Under the pieces are notes generated by a model. The model was not told where the DNA came from and made no database searches. It saw nothing but the letters and a program-made list of their open reading frames with translations. The position numbers and the translations under genes were made by a program. Below, in pieces: positions 17,820-26,367 of a stretch of DNA of 64,000 bases. The first letter of the stretch is position 1. Each line of letters starts with the position of its first letter. The stretch comes from Pelomonas aquatica (lineage in GTDB: Bacteria > Pseudomonadota > Gammaproteobacteria > Burkholderiales > Burkholderiaceae_C), in the NCBI RefSeq assembly GCF_026712205.1, contig NZ_JAPPUW010000024.1, positions 1 through 64,000 on the forward strand, read 5' to 3'.

Positions 17820-19217
17820 TCACTTGCACCGCTTGAGGCTGGCATTCATCTTGGTGGTGCCGCGGGCGCTTTCCGGCACGGTCTTCGCGGCGTCATCCAG
17901 CGCCTGCACGCGACTGCGCCCAAGTTCGTCGGCACCGTTCTTCCACTGGGAACCGATCGATGAGTTGACGCCCTTGTCGCCCATCGACTTCACCACGTCC
18001 CTGCCCCCGGCAATCATGTCCGGATTGTGGAGCGCGGCCAGCGTCTTCATGCGCTCAGCGGTCATGGAAGCTGCCTGCTTGGCCGCCTCGTCCCCGAAGA
18101 TGCCGTCTTCACCCAGCTGCTTTTCGAATTGCGCCTGGAGTTCCTTCGAGTATTTGCCGCGCGCCTCCTTTTGCGCGGCGCCAGTGCCCTCTCGCCCGAT
18201 CTCGGAGTAGCGCTTGCGACCTTCCAGATACTCCCTGACCGTCAAGTCATTCAGACCCTTTTCCTGGTCCGCGAGTTGACGGTCATATTCCGCCGGGTCG
18301 CCCTTGTCGTTCTTCTTGAAGCATTTGACCTTCTTCTGCTTCATGCCGGGTTGGGCCGCTTCCGCGGCCTCCGCCTTGCCGGCCTGCTTCTTGACCTGGC
18401 TGGGCGACTGCGCTTCCTGGACCGGGGCCTCGCTCTGCTTGATCTTGGGCTTGGGGCGCAGCCGCGGATCCCTGAGCAGCGCCTCCTGGTTCTTCGCGAC
18501 CCACTCCGCAAACCCCTCGCCCAGCTTGCTCTTGCGCAACAGCGCAATCGTCTCCTGCGACGACGCCTTGGCCTGCCCCATCGTCAGCCGCGCCACGATG
18601 GCCATCAGGATGAGCTTGAACAGCAGCGCAACCGCATAGGCGTATTCATCCCCGGCAGCCTCGACTTCAGCACGAGTTCGCGAGTTGTCTGGCGCGTTCC
18701 AGGCCCGCGTGGTGGCGTGGCTCAAGGCGCCGATCAACTCGCCAAAACCCTGCGCGATGCCGACGGCCAAGAAGCCGAGACCGAGCCAGGTCAGGATAGT
18801 CATCCCCGCCGACATGCCGAGGTCGGCTCCGATGACTGCACCGGGCGCGGCACCAGCGCCGCCGAAGAAGAAACCAATCACGGCGCCAACAGCGCCACCG
18901 ATCACGGTGGTAGCCACCAGCGTCACCATCATCATCAGCAAGCCGGGGATCAGCGCCTTGACGAGTTCCTCCAGCGCATGACCTGTCTCGCGCAAGATGG
19001 CCGCGCCGGCACGCTGTTGGCCGACCTGAATGGCGTCATACACGGCTTCGATGCGCTCGCCGTTCTTGACGAGCAAGTCCCACGCGCTGGAGTTGCCTGC
19101 TGTCGCGCCGTTGATGGTGCCGGGTGTCACGCCCGGCCTGCGCTGCAGCGTGCCGTCGCGCACGTCGTGGTTGCCGCGGCTCGCGTCGAGCGGCCCGGGA
19201 ATGCGGTAGTCAGCCAA
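17820..19217 (-). CDS. T6SS DNase effector with Ntox15 domain (Tde1-like)
   Basis: A 465-residue effector. Residues about 60-210 hold glycine-zipper-like hydrophobic segments (VIGGAVGAVIGFFFGGAGAA and related). In Tde1 such a region is linked to delivery across the target membrane. After a Lys/Gln/Pro-rich linker, the C-terminal ~150 residues match the Ntox15 toxin domain: LNDLTVREYLEGRKRYSEIG, then the HxxD catalytic motif in LHNPDMIAGG (His397, Asp400), then SIGSQWKNG. Ntox15 proteins are DNases acting in the recipient cytoplasm. The gene follows vgrG by 18 bases and precedes its immunity gene, so it is probably loaded on this VgrG. The family call rests on the HxxD motif plus the Tdi1-like neighbour. 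Confidence 0.9.
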   Translation of the reverse strand: MADYRIPGPLDASRGNHDVRDGTLQRRPGVTPGTINGATAGNSSAWDLLVKNGERIEAVYDAIQVGQQRAGAAILRETGHALEELVKALIPGLLMMMVTLVATTVIGGAVGAVIGFFFGGAGAAPGAVIGADLGMSAGMTILTWLGLGFLAVGIAQGFGELIGALSHATTRAWNAPDNSRTRAEVEAAGDEYAYAVALLFKLILMAIVARLTMGQAKASSQETIALLRKSKLGEGFAEWVAKNQEALLRDPRLRPKPKIKQSEAPVQEAQSPSQVKKQAGKAEAAEAAQPGMKQKKVKCFKKNDKGDPAEYDRQLADQEKGLNDLTVREYLEGRKRYSEIGREGTGAAQKEARGKYSKELQAQFEKQLGEDGIFGDEAAKQAASMTAERMKTLAALHNPDMIAGGRDVVKSMGDKGVNSSIGSQWKNGADELGRSRVQALDDAAKTVPESARGTTKMNASLKRCK

Positions 19218-19235
19218 TGCAGTCTCGCTCCCGCC

Positions 19236-21275
19236 TCAGCGCTTCTTGCCCAGGTCGTCCGCGACCTTGTCCTTGAAGGTCTTCAGCGCGTCGGGCTTCT
19301 TGGCCTTCTCGGGCTTGCCCGGTTTCTGGGGGCTGGCGCTGCCGCCGCCGCCGCCGCCGCCCGAGTTGACCTTCACCATCGCGCCGGTGATGCTGACCGG
19401 GCCGCTGCCCTCGATGTTGATCATGGCGCCCTTGAGCGTCAGCGTGGCGCCGGCCTCGATGACGACGTTGGCGCCGGCCTTGATGTGCAGGTTGCTGGCG
19501 ACCTTGATGTCGGTGCCCGCGCCGGACTCGACGGAGATGGACGCGCCGCTGGCATAGCTGGCGTCGGACGCGACGTTGACGCCGTGCTTGCCGCCGATGT
19601 CGACGCTGGCGTCCTTGCCGATGGTGAGCTGGACGTTCTCGGCGACGGTGTCGGCCAGGCTCTTGCCGATGCTGCGCTCGACGTTCTCGCCGAACTCCTC
19701 GGTGAGGTTCTTGGCGACCTTGCGGAACTGGTCGTTGCCGACCTCCAGGTGGGCGTCGTTCTTGACGAGTTCCAGCAGGTCCTTCTCGGCATGCAGGCGG
19801 ATGTATTCGTCACCCTTCTTGTCCTCGAAGGCCAGCTCGTTGAAGTTGGCGGCGACGCCCTGCTTGCTGGAGCGCGAGCGGAAGGTGGAGACGGTGGCGT
19901 GGTCGGGCAGCAGATAGGGCGGGATCTGCTCGGCGTTGTAGACGCTGCCCAGCACGACCGGTCGGTCGGGATCGCCCTCGGAGAACTGCACGACGACTTC
20001 CTGGCCGATGCGCGGCAGCGCGATCATGCCCCAGGCCTTGCCGGCGATGGGCGTGGCCACGCGCAGCCAGCAGGAGCTGTTCTCGTCGCTCTTGCCCAGG
20101 CGGTCCCAGTGGAACTGCACCTTGATGCGGCCGTGCTGGTCGGTGTAGATCTCCTCGCCCTTGGGGCCGACGACGACGGCCGACTGCGTGCCGCCGACGT
20201 GGGGCTTGGGCGTGATGCGCTGGCTGCGGAACACGTCCTTGGCGCGCAGCGCGCTGAAGCTGCAGCTGAAGTGGGAGTCCTTCTGGCCGGCCTCGTAGCC
20301 GCTGTAGACGACGTCGATGCGCGTGCCGACGACGAGGTATTTGGCGTTCTCGGCGTCGCGCGGGTGGTCGGTCAGGCTGAAGGTGGCGCCCACGGCGACG
20401 CCGCGGATGTTGGTCTTGGCGCTGGCCGAGGCGTAGCGCGCATCGGACTCCTCCATGCGCAGCTTCACATAGCGCTGGCCCTCGGCGGCGCTGAGGTACT
20501 CGCCCGGCGGGTCGTAGACCTCCAGCGCGGCCGGCGCGCCGGCGTGCATGGAGCTGCTGTCCTTCAGCAGCGCCGTGCTGGGCGTCAGGTAGTTGTAGTC
20601 GTTGATCGTCGTCTTGGCCGACTGCAGCTCGAAGTGGTGGCGCCAGTCGCTGACGACCCCCACATGCTGGCCTTCGCCCAGGCCTTGCCGGAACTGGAAC
20701 GTGTCGTGCTTGGGGTAGGCCTCGTGCGCACTCATCTTGTCGACGATGACGAGAGTGTGCTTGCTGTCGCTGTGCTTGAAGAAGTAGTACAGGCCTTCCT
20801 GCTCCATCAGGCGGCTGACGAAGTTGAAGTCCGACTCGCGGTACTGCACGCAGTATTCGTAGGCCGGGTAGCTGCCCTGCAGCTTGAACTCGATGTCGCC
20901 GCCGTAGGGCTGCAGCACCTTCTTGATGAGGGCGTCGATCGCGATGTTCTGGAAGATGCGCGTGTCGGCGCGCAGCGTCGCCAGCCACAGCCAGGGCCGC
21001 AGCGTCAGGCGGTAGGCCGCATAGCCGCCGCTCGCGCCTTCCAGGCCCGCGCTGGCCACCAGTCCGTGCAGATGGCGCTGGCTGTCGTCGTCGATCTGGA
21101 TGCTGACGTAGGCCGGCTTGCCCAGCAGGCCTTCGAGGTCGACATTGGCCTTGGCCTCGGCCAGCGCCAGCACGTTGAACTCGAACAGCCGGCCCAGTTC
21201 CTCGGTGGCGCTCAGCGACTGGAACAGCAGCTTCTGGTCGGGCTGGGTGTGGAGGGTGAACGGGGGTGAAGTCAT
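19236..21275 (-). CDS. vgrG: T6SS spike protein VgrG
   Basis: A 679-residue VgrG/TssI, the trimeric spike at the tip of the Hcp tube. The N-terminus has the gp27-like domain (TLHTQPDQKLLFQSLSATEE onward), followed by the gp5 OB-fold (GEEIYTDQHGRIKVQFHWDR, then WGMIALPRIGQEVVVQFSEG) and a DUF2345-type beta-helix rich in regular GASISVESGAGTDIKVAS repeats (about 530-640). It ends in a Gly/Lys/Pro tail (KPGKPEKAKKPDALK) that may dock the effector. The ATG at 21275 has AGGAGAG upstream; an in-frame extension to 21428 looks non-coding. The next gene is the Tde1-like toxin, its likely cargo. Confidence 0.96.
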   Translation of the reverse strand: MTSPPFTLHTQPDQKLLFQSLSATEELGRLFEFNVLALAEAKANVDLEGLLGKPAYVSIQIDDDSQRHLHGLVASAGLEGASGGYAAYRLTLRPWLWLATLRADTRIFQNIAIDALIKKVLQPYGGDIEFKLQGSYPAYEYCVQYRESDFNFVSRLMEQEGLYYFFKHSDSKHTLVIVDKMSAHEAYPKHDTFQFRQGLGEGQHVGVVSDWRHHFELQSAKTTINDYNYLTPSTALLKDSSSMHAGAPAALEVYDPPGEYLSAAEGQRYVKLRMEESDARYASASAKTNIRGVAVGATFSLTDHPRDAENAKYLVVGTRIDVVYSGYEAGQKDSHFSCSFSALRAKDVFRSQRITPKPHVGGTQSAVVVGPKGEEIYTDQHGRIKVQFHWDRLGKSDENSSCWLRVATPIAGKAWGMIALPRIGQEVVVQFSEGDPDRPVVLGSVYNAEQIPPYLLPDHATVSTFRSRSSKQGVAANFNELAFEDKKGDEYIRLHAEKDLLELVKNDAHLEVGNDQFRKVAKNLTEEFGENVERSIGKSLADTVAENVQLTIGKDASVDIGGKHGVNVASDASYASGASISVESGAGTDIKVASNLHIKAGANVVIEAGATLTLKGAMINIEGSGPVSITGAMVKVNSGGGGGGGSASPQKPGKPEKAKKPDALKTFKDKVADDLGKKR

Positions 21276-21390
21276 GGGCTCTCCTGGCGAGCGCTGCGGG
21301 TGCGGGTCGGCGAAGGCGGCTCGGCAGTGCGCAGACATGGTGTCGCAGCACGGAGCCCGCAGCAATCCCTCGCGCGGAGGACGGCGCGGC

Positions 21391-22764
21391 TCATGATGCA
21401 GGCCGCCGTGCGGCGACCAGCCAGCCATTCACCGGCTCGCCCACCTCCTGGCGCAGGACGACCGGCTCCAGCGCGGACAGCTGCAGCCGCGCGTCGGCCA
21501 GGCAGGCCTCGACATAGCCGCGGTCATGAGCGTAGCGGCCGTTGAGCAGCAGCCGGTAGCCCGCCGGTTCGGGCGCGTCGCCGGACAGGGCTTCGACGGT
21601 GAAGATGAGCCGCCCCCCCGGCCGCAGGGCCTGCGCGGCCGCGGCGATGGCGGCGTCGATGCGGCCGAAGTAGCACAGCGTGTCGGCGCTGACGACGAGG
21701 TCGAAGCGCGCCGGCTGCTGCTGCAGATAGCCCACCAGCTCGGCCTGGACGAGCTCGTGGTAGCCGCCGCGCTCGCGGGCCTTGTCGAGCATGCCGCCGG
21801 ACAGGTCCACGCCGATCAGCTCGCGGGCATAGGGTGCGAGCAGCGGCGCGCACAAGCCGGTGCCGCAGCCCGCGTCGAGCACGGCGAGGTCGCCGCGGGC
21901 ATCGGGCACCAGGCGCCGCAGCAGTTCGGCCACGAGGCTGGGCGCACGGTATTGCAGAAAGGCCAGGCGCTCGTCGAAGCTGACCGAGAAGGCGTCGAAC
22001 AGGCTGGCGACGTAGCCGTCCGGCGCCCGCTCGGGCGCGTTCTTGCCCGTCACCGCCGCGAGGTGATGGCGAGGCTGCGGGTTGTCCGGCTCGGCGGCGA
22101 TCCAGCGTTCGAAGGCCTGCGCGGCCTTCTCCGGCTGGCCCGTGTTGGCGAAGATGAGGCCCATCATGCGCTGGGCCCGCGCATCGTCGGGCCGCAACTC
22201 CAGCGACGTGCCGAAGTGGCGCATGCCCTCCTGCACGCGCCCGCCGTCCACCAGCAGGTTGGCGTAGTTGATGTGGGCATCGGCGAAGCCGGGCTCGCGC
22301 GCGAGCGCGTCGCGGAACAGCGCCTCGGCGGCGTCGACCTCGCCGAGCGCGCGCAGCAGGCAGCCGAGGTTGTTGGCGACGGCCGGGTTGCCGGGCTCCA
22401 GCTCACGGCAGCGTTCGTAGGCGGCACGGGCCTCGTCGCCGCGCTGCAACAGCAGCAGCACATTGCCGCGGTTGTTGTGCCAGGACGCGACGCCGGCATC
22501 CAGCTCGATGGAGCGGTCGATCAGCGCCAGCGCCTCCTCGCTCTTGCCGTCCTGGTGCAGCAGCACGCCCAGGAAATGCAGCGGGTTGGGGTCCTCGGGG
22601 CGCACCTCGACGAGCTTGCGGTAGAGCTTCTCGGCGGCCAGCACACGGCGGTCCTGGTGCATCGAGATGGCCAGCTGCAGGGCCTCGTCGTAGCTGAGCT
22701 CGGCCGTCCTGGGCTGAGGCGGGTTGGACGGAATGGCCTGGCGGCGGGATTTGGTCTTGGACAT
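21391..22764 (-). CDS. TPR protein with C-terminal SAM methyltransferase domain
   Basis: A 457-residue soluble protein. The first ~250 residues are tandem tetratricopeptide repeats (WHNNRGNVLLLLQRGDEARA, ANNLGCLLRALGEVDAAEAL, INYANLLVDGGRVQEGM). The C-terminal part is a class-I methyltransferase with the SAM motif VLDAGCGTGLCAPLL, then LIGVDLSGGMLDKARERG and LVVSADTLCYFG. ATG 22764 was taken over an in-frame GTG at 22788. It sits between the lipase and vgrG genes on the same strand. TPR-methyltransferases are widespread and the substrate is not clear. Its place in the effector run suggests modification or chaperoning of a cargo protein, but it could be a passenger. Confidence 0.75.
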   Translation of the reverse strand: MSKTKSRRQAIPSNPPQPRTAELSYDEALQLAISMHQDRRVLAAEKLYRKLVEVRPEDPNPLHFLGVLLHQDGKSEEALALIDRSIELDAGVASWHNNRGNVLLLLQRGDEARAAYERCRELEPGNPAVANNLGCLLRALGEVDAAEALFRDALAREPGFADAHINYANLLVDGGRVQEGMRHFGTSLELRPDDARAQRMMGLIFANTGQPEKAAQAFERWIAAEPDNPQPRHHLAAVTGKNAPERAPDGYVASLFDAFSVSFDERLAFLQYRAPSLVAELLRRLVPDARGDLAVLDAGCGTGLCAPLLAPYARELIGVDLSGGMLDKARERGGYHELVQAELVGYLQQQPARFDLVVSADTLCYFGRIDAAIAAAAQALRPGGRLIFTVEALSGDAPEPAGYRLLLNGRYAHDRGYVEACLADARLQLSALEPVVLRQEVGEPVNGWLVAARRPAS

Positions 22765-22822
22765 CGGCTTCAGGGTCTCGGCACGCACAGTCGGGCCGAC
22801 GTTAGGGGTCTTCGGCGACCGC

Positions 22823-23977
22823 TCAATTCAGCAGCGTGACGGCGCGCTCCGCCACGACGCGCACCGACGTGAACAGCAGGTCGAGCACCCAGCGCAGGAA
22901 GCCGACGGTGAGGTCGGTGACCGCCTGCGTCACGCGGCCGAGGAAACGGAAGATGGCCTTCATCAGGCCCGTCACCTGGCCCGCCACCTCCTTCGACACC
23001 GCCGCGCCCTTGGCGAGCAGCCAGGCCAGTTGGTCGAGCAAGGTGGCCGACACGGCCAGCGTGACACCGACGGCGCCGACCAGCAGTTCCTTGAGCCGGG
23101 CCAGCAGCCAGCGCAGGCCCTTGCCGATCATCGTCAGCGCGCTGGCCGAGCCCATCAGGATGCTGCCCTTGCCTTCGGCGGCCTGCTCCAGCCAGGACTT
23201 CACGTTCTGCTCCTCGTCGGGGTGGCTCGCGTCCGCGAGGGTCTTCCAGGAATGGTTGTTGACCCCGGGGATATAGCTGCGCTTCATGTTGTGCGCGGCC
23301 ACGTTGATCAGGCCCGTGCTCTGTATGATGTTGCCGGCGCCGTCGAAGGGCATGTGGCAGAACGGGAACAACGGGATCATCGGCACCGGGTCGGACGTCG
23401 CCGACACGCGGTGGATGTTGCCGGCACCGAGGCGACGGGTCATGGCCCGCGAGAAGAACACGTCGCCGGTGCGCGGCGCGCCGAAGGTGTAGAGGCTCAC
23501 GGGCAGGCCTTGCGCGCTCAGCGCGTCGGCGTTGAGCATGGCCAGCGCGCCGCCTAGGCTGTGGCCCACGCAGTGGATGCGGCCGGGGTTGCGGTTGCGC
23601 AGGAATTCGAAGATGTCCTGCCTGAAGCTCTTCCAAACCTCGTGGAAGCCGGCGTGCACGAGATGGCTGCTGGGCCCGAGCTGCATGCCGATGTTGAGGT
23701 TGCTGAGCCAGTCGACCGTCTGCGCGGTACCGCGCGTGGCGATCAGGACTTCGCCGGCATAGGCGCCCTCGCCTGCCGCAACATAGCCAAAGCCGCTGAT
23801 CTTCTTGAACGGGCCGCTGCCGCTCCTGCCGGTGAAGCGGCCGCTGTCCGCCACCGCGAACATGCCTTCGCAACCCAGCGGCGCCTGGATTTCGTGCAGC
23901 TCCGCCACGCCCGACTCGCGCAATAGATAGACGCCGGACGCGATCGCCGCGGCCTGGGAAGGGTTCAACACGCCCAT
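22823..23977 (-). CDS. Class-3 lipase family T6SS effector
   Basis: A 384-residue protein with a fungal-type (class 3) lipase domain. It has the GxSxG elbow GHSLGG with nucleophile Ser140, the catalytic Asp196 in SDPVP, and a downstream His in a NNHSW context. The remaining ~110 C-terminal residues carry hydrophobic helices (WLLARLKELLVGAVGVTLAV, VTQAVTDLTVGFLRWV), which could insert into target membranes. It has no signal peptide, as expected for a substrate injected by the T6SS. It should hydrolyse membrane lipids in the recipient periplasm. The lipoprotein gene ending 9 bases upstream is the likely immunity gene. Confidence 0.82.
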   Translation of the reverse strand: MGVLNPSQAAAIASGVYLLRESGVAELHEIQAPLGCEGMFAVADSGRFTGRSGSGPFKKISGFGYVAAGEGAYAGEVLIATRGTAQTVDWLSNLNIGMQLGPSSHLVHAGFHEVWKSFRQDIFEFLRNRNPGRIHCVGHSLGGALAMLNADALSAQGLPVSLYTFGAPRTGDVFFSRAMTRRLGAGNIHRVSATSDPVPMIPLFPFCHMPFDGAGNIIQSTGLINVAAHNMKRSYIPGVNNHSWKTLADASHPDEEQNVKSWLEQAAEGKGSILMGSASALTMIGKGLRWLLARLKELLVGAVGVTLAVSATLLDQLAWLLAKGAAVSKEVAGQVTGLMKAIFRFLGRVTQAVTDLTVGFLRWVLDLLFTSVRVVAERAVTLLN

Positions 23978-23986
23978 GTTTGCCCC

Positions 23987-24469
23987 TCAGGAAAGCTCGC
24001 AGATGCCGAAGACCTCGCCGCGGCGCCGGGGCTCGCTGCCCAGCCTGCAGGTCATGACGATGGGCTTGCCGTCGAGCTCGCCGTTGTCGTCGTAGTCGCG
24101 CTTGAAGAGCACCCAGGCCTTGTAGCTCGTGCCGCCGTGGATGATCGTGATCGTCTGCTTGACCAGGGGCTCGTGCGGCATGAACGAGCCCAGGAAGGAA
24201 CTGCGCACGATGGCCGGCAGCGAGAAGGCGCCCGCCGCGTCCGTCGTCGTGGCGTCCTTGCCCTTCTCGCTCTTCCAGGCCCAGTCGAACTCGCGCTCGA
24301 CCGTCGCGCCGGCAACCGGCTTGCCGTCCCGCAGGACGGTCCCGCGCACGGCGGAGAACAACACCATCTTTCCCATTGCATGCCCTTCAGAACAGGCGCC
24401 CACGCCCAGCATGACGATGAGCGCCATCAATGCCTTGCGCCAGTGGTGGCCGCCAGCAGCGACGCTCAT
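23987..24469 (-). CDS. Lipoprotein with Ig-like/carboxypeptidase-regulatory-type fold, likely lipase immunity
   Basis: A 160-residue protein with a type II (lipoprotein) signal: basic start, hydrophobic LMALIVMLGVGA, lipobox VGAC-S. The mature part has the beta-sandwich pattern typical of carboxypeptidase-regulatory-like domains (RGTVLRDGKPVAGATVEREF, then TTTDAAGAFSLPAI). The ATG at 24469 has AGGAGAG upstream. Being periplasm-facing and next to a lipase gene (9 bases) fits a membrane-anchored immunity protein against a periplasm-acting lipid hydrolase, as known for other T6SS lipase pairs. The immunity role is inferred from context. Confidence 0.75.
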   Translation of the reverse strand: MSVAAGGHHWRKALMALIVMLGVGACSEGHAMGKMVLFSAVRGTVLRDGKPVAGATVEREFDWAWKSEKGKDATTTDAAGAFSLPAIVRSSFLGSFMPHEPLVKQTITIIHGGTSYKAWVLFKRDYDDNGELDGKPIVMTCRLGSEPRRRGEVFGICELS

Positions 24470-24506
24470 CTGACTCTCCTTGACCGGGTGCCCGAGGTCG
24501 CCGCCT

Positions 24507-25628
24507 TCAGAGCCCTTCGATCGCATGGCCCGACTGCTGCATCAGCTTCTCGAGCATCTCGTTCTTGACGCGGTTCAGGTTGTAGATCGTCACGCAGCGC
24601 TGGTAGTCGGCGAAGTCGATCATCACGATGTTGGGCGTGAAGCTCGTCCAGCTGTTCTTGTTGGCCACATACAGGCGGCCGTTGCTGCGGTAGAGGTCGT
24701 TGAAGCTCAGTGCGCCCAGCTGGTTCATCATGGCCTTCTTGTAGCCCGCCTCCCAGACGTCGCGCAGGGCCTGCACGTTCACGCCCGACCACATCTTGTC
24801 GTTGCGGTCCTTGATGCTGGCCAGCATGCCGGTCGTGGTCCAGTACATCATGCCCATGGCGTTGCGGTCGCAGGTGGTGCCGGCGCCCATCTGCTTGGCC
24901 TGCTTCTTGGTGTTCTTCTTGATGTCGTCGGTGCTGCTGAACTTGCCGAAATACTGCAGCCCGTGGAAATCCGCCTGGTACTGGCGCGACGCGCCGGTGT
25001 CCTTGTCGAAGAGCTCGCCGAAGCACAGGCAACCGCTGTAGATCTGGCCGTTGATGACGAAGCCCAGCTTCTCCAGCTCCTTGGGGTCGAACAGCGTGAT
25101 GACCTTGCCCGCCAGGCTGGCGACCGTGCGCGTGTTGAGGTTGATCTTCGCGCCGCCGGAGGTGTTGTGGTTGAACTGCGTGTCGCCCAGCACGCGCACG
25201 CAGGTGTCGACCACATCTTTCAGGTTGTAGCACTTGGAGAACTTCAGGATCAGGAACTCCGTCGGGTTTGCGGCAACGTAGCTCTTGGCCTGCGTGAGCA
25301 TGCCCGTCAGGGAGTCCTGCCCCCATCCGCCGAGGTGGCCCACGTTCTGGTGCGACTGCACCTCGCCGGGCTTGGCGCCCTTGTGCTTGTTGTCGATGAC
25401 GCCCTTGGCCAGGTGGTAGGACTTCTGGTCGAAGGAGCCATCGCTGCGCTTGACGGTGGCGATGCGCAGGTCGAAGAAGCGCACGCCGGCATTGGCCTGG
25501 CCCGCGATGTCCAGGCTCTGCGTGATGACGTTGTCCTTGCCCTGGCCGTAGATGCCGGCGTCATGCGAGCCGGGAAAGACGATCTGGTTGAGCTGCTTGT
25601 TCGCGTAGTGGCCGAGGAATGCGGTCAT
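24507..25628 (-). CDS. PLC-like phosphodiesterase, likely phospholipase effector
   Basis: A 373-residue protein of the PLC-like (PI-PLC X-domain) superfamily. It has FPGSHDAGIYG with the general-acid/base His22, the GVRFFDLRI strand (about 48-56), and a second candidate His in SYHLAKG. It lacks a signal peptide, as expected for an injected toxin. It stands in the effector run after clpV and before a lipase, with lipoprotein genes on both sides. The cluster appears to carry two different lipid-attacking enzymes. The exact lipid substrate is not given by the sequence. ATG 25628 has GGAG upstream. Confidence 0.78.
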   Translation of the reverse strand: MTAFLGHYANKQLNQIVFPGSHDAGIYGQGKDNVITQSLDIAGQANAGVRFFDLRIATVKRSDGSFDQKSYHLAKGVIDNKHKGAKPGEVQSHQNVGHLGGWGQDSLTGMLTQAKSYVAANPTEFLILKFSKCYNLKDVVDTCVRVLGDTQFNHNTSGGAKINLNTRTVASLAGKVITLFDPKELEKLGFVINGQIYSGCLCFGELFDKDTGASRQYQADFHGLQYFGKFSSTDDIKKNTKKQAKQMGAGTTCDRNAMGMMYWTTTGMLASIKDRNDKMWSGVNVQALRDVWEAGYKKAMMNQLGALSFNDLYRSNGRLYVANKNSWTSFTPNIVMIDFADYQRCVTIYNLNRVKNEMLEKLMQQSGHAIEGL

Positions 25629-25697
25629 GGTGCTTGCTCCGGTGAAGAGGTTGAGACGCGGCCCCCCACAGCGCCCCGTGGCTGGCGCGCCTATCAC

Positions 25698-25895
25698 CTA
25701 AAGATTCGGCTTGACTTCGGTCGGTGGCTTTGGCGTAGCGGTCTGCGGAGGACCGGAGACCTGGATCGATGCACGATTACCGAGATCGACTCGGTAGACA
25801 GCGCCGGCTTCGTTCTCGATTTCCAGTTGTGCACCGCCAGGCGACAGCGCCATCACCGAGCACGCCTCGGTCGAGAATGCAAGTGAACGGGCCAT
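25698..25895 (-). CDS. 65-residue protein resembling the C-terminus of the neighbouring lipoprotein
   Basis: A 65-residue, signal-less protein. Its segment MALSPGGAQLEIENEAGAVY, then RVDLGNRAS, aligns with MALQADGTLLIENERRARFV, then VDLKARTS of the lipoprotein encoded next to it. A GAGAGGG ribosome-binding site precedes the ATG, so it may be expressed. It could be a truncated duplicate of an immunity gene that has lost its lipid anchor. Its Pro-rich end (PPQTATPKPPTEVK) does not match. Confidence 0.55.
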   Translation of the reverse strand: MARSLAFSTEACSVMALSPGGAQLEIENEAGAVYRVDLGNRASIQVSGPPQTATPKPPTEVKPNL

Positions 25896-25935
25896 TCCGA
25901 CATCCCTCTCGAATCACGCTTCTCGTTGAGCCAAC

Positions 25936-26367
25936 CTATTGCGCGGCGGTGCTGGTCCTGGCCTTGAGGTCGACGACAAAACGCGCGCGGCGTTCGTTCT
26001 CGATCAACAGCGTGCCGTCGGCCTGAAGCGCCATGGACTTGAAGAACACGTCCTGCACGTCACCTTCCTTGCCGGACACGCGCTGGTTGTCATAGACCTT
26101 CAGCGTCCACAGTTGTCGGCCCGAGGCCTCGTCGTAGGCAGCCAGGTAGCCGCCCATCTGATCAAACCCGGCCGTCAAACCGTTCTTGACCCGTTCGTAA
26201 CGGACACCGCCGGTGGACACCGGGGGCACCGCGGGGGCGGGGATGCGGCTGCCAGATTTCTGCATGGCGTTGTGTTCCTGTATTTGCGTAGGGGGCGCGC
26301 CGTTGGCGCAGCCCGAAATGGCGGCCAGCACCGCCAACAGAAAGTTGCGACTAGCGGGCCGACGCAT
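25936..26367 (-). CDS. Small lipoprotein, probable immunity protein
   Basis: A 143-residue protein with a lipoprotein signal (RNFLLAVLAAISGCAN, Cys in the SGC lipobox). After a Pro-rich linker comes a compact beta-strand-rich domain with WTLKVYDNQRV and LLIENERRARFVVDL. It overlaps the preceding metallopeptidase remnant by 17 bases, so the two genes were once an operon pair. It therefore fits an outer- or inner-membrane lipoprotein immunity protein whose partner toxin is now broken, or one that acts against the PLC encoded downstream. No named family is recognised. Confidence 0.65.
   Translation of the reverse strand: MRRPASRNFLLAVLAAISGCANGAPPTQIQEHNAMQKSGSRIPAPAVPPVSTGGVRYERVKNGLTAGFDQMGGYLAAYDEASGRQLWTLKVYDNQRVSGKEGDVQDVFFKSMALQADGTLLIENERRARFVVDLKARTSTAAQ

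Noticed and set aside
18027-21269. 1080-residue + strand open frame opposite vgrG and the DNase gene
   Set aside because: Arg/Ala/Leu/Gly/Val-rich translation without any domain, fully opposite two well-supported genes.
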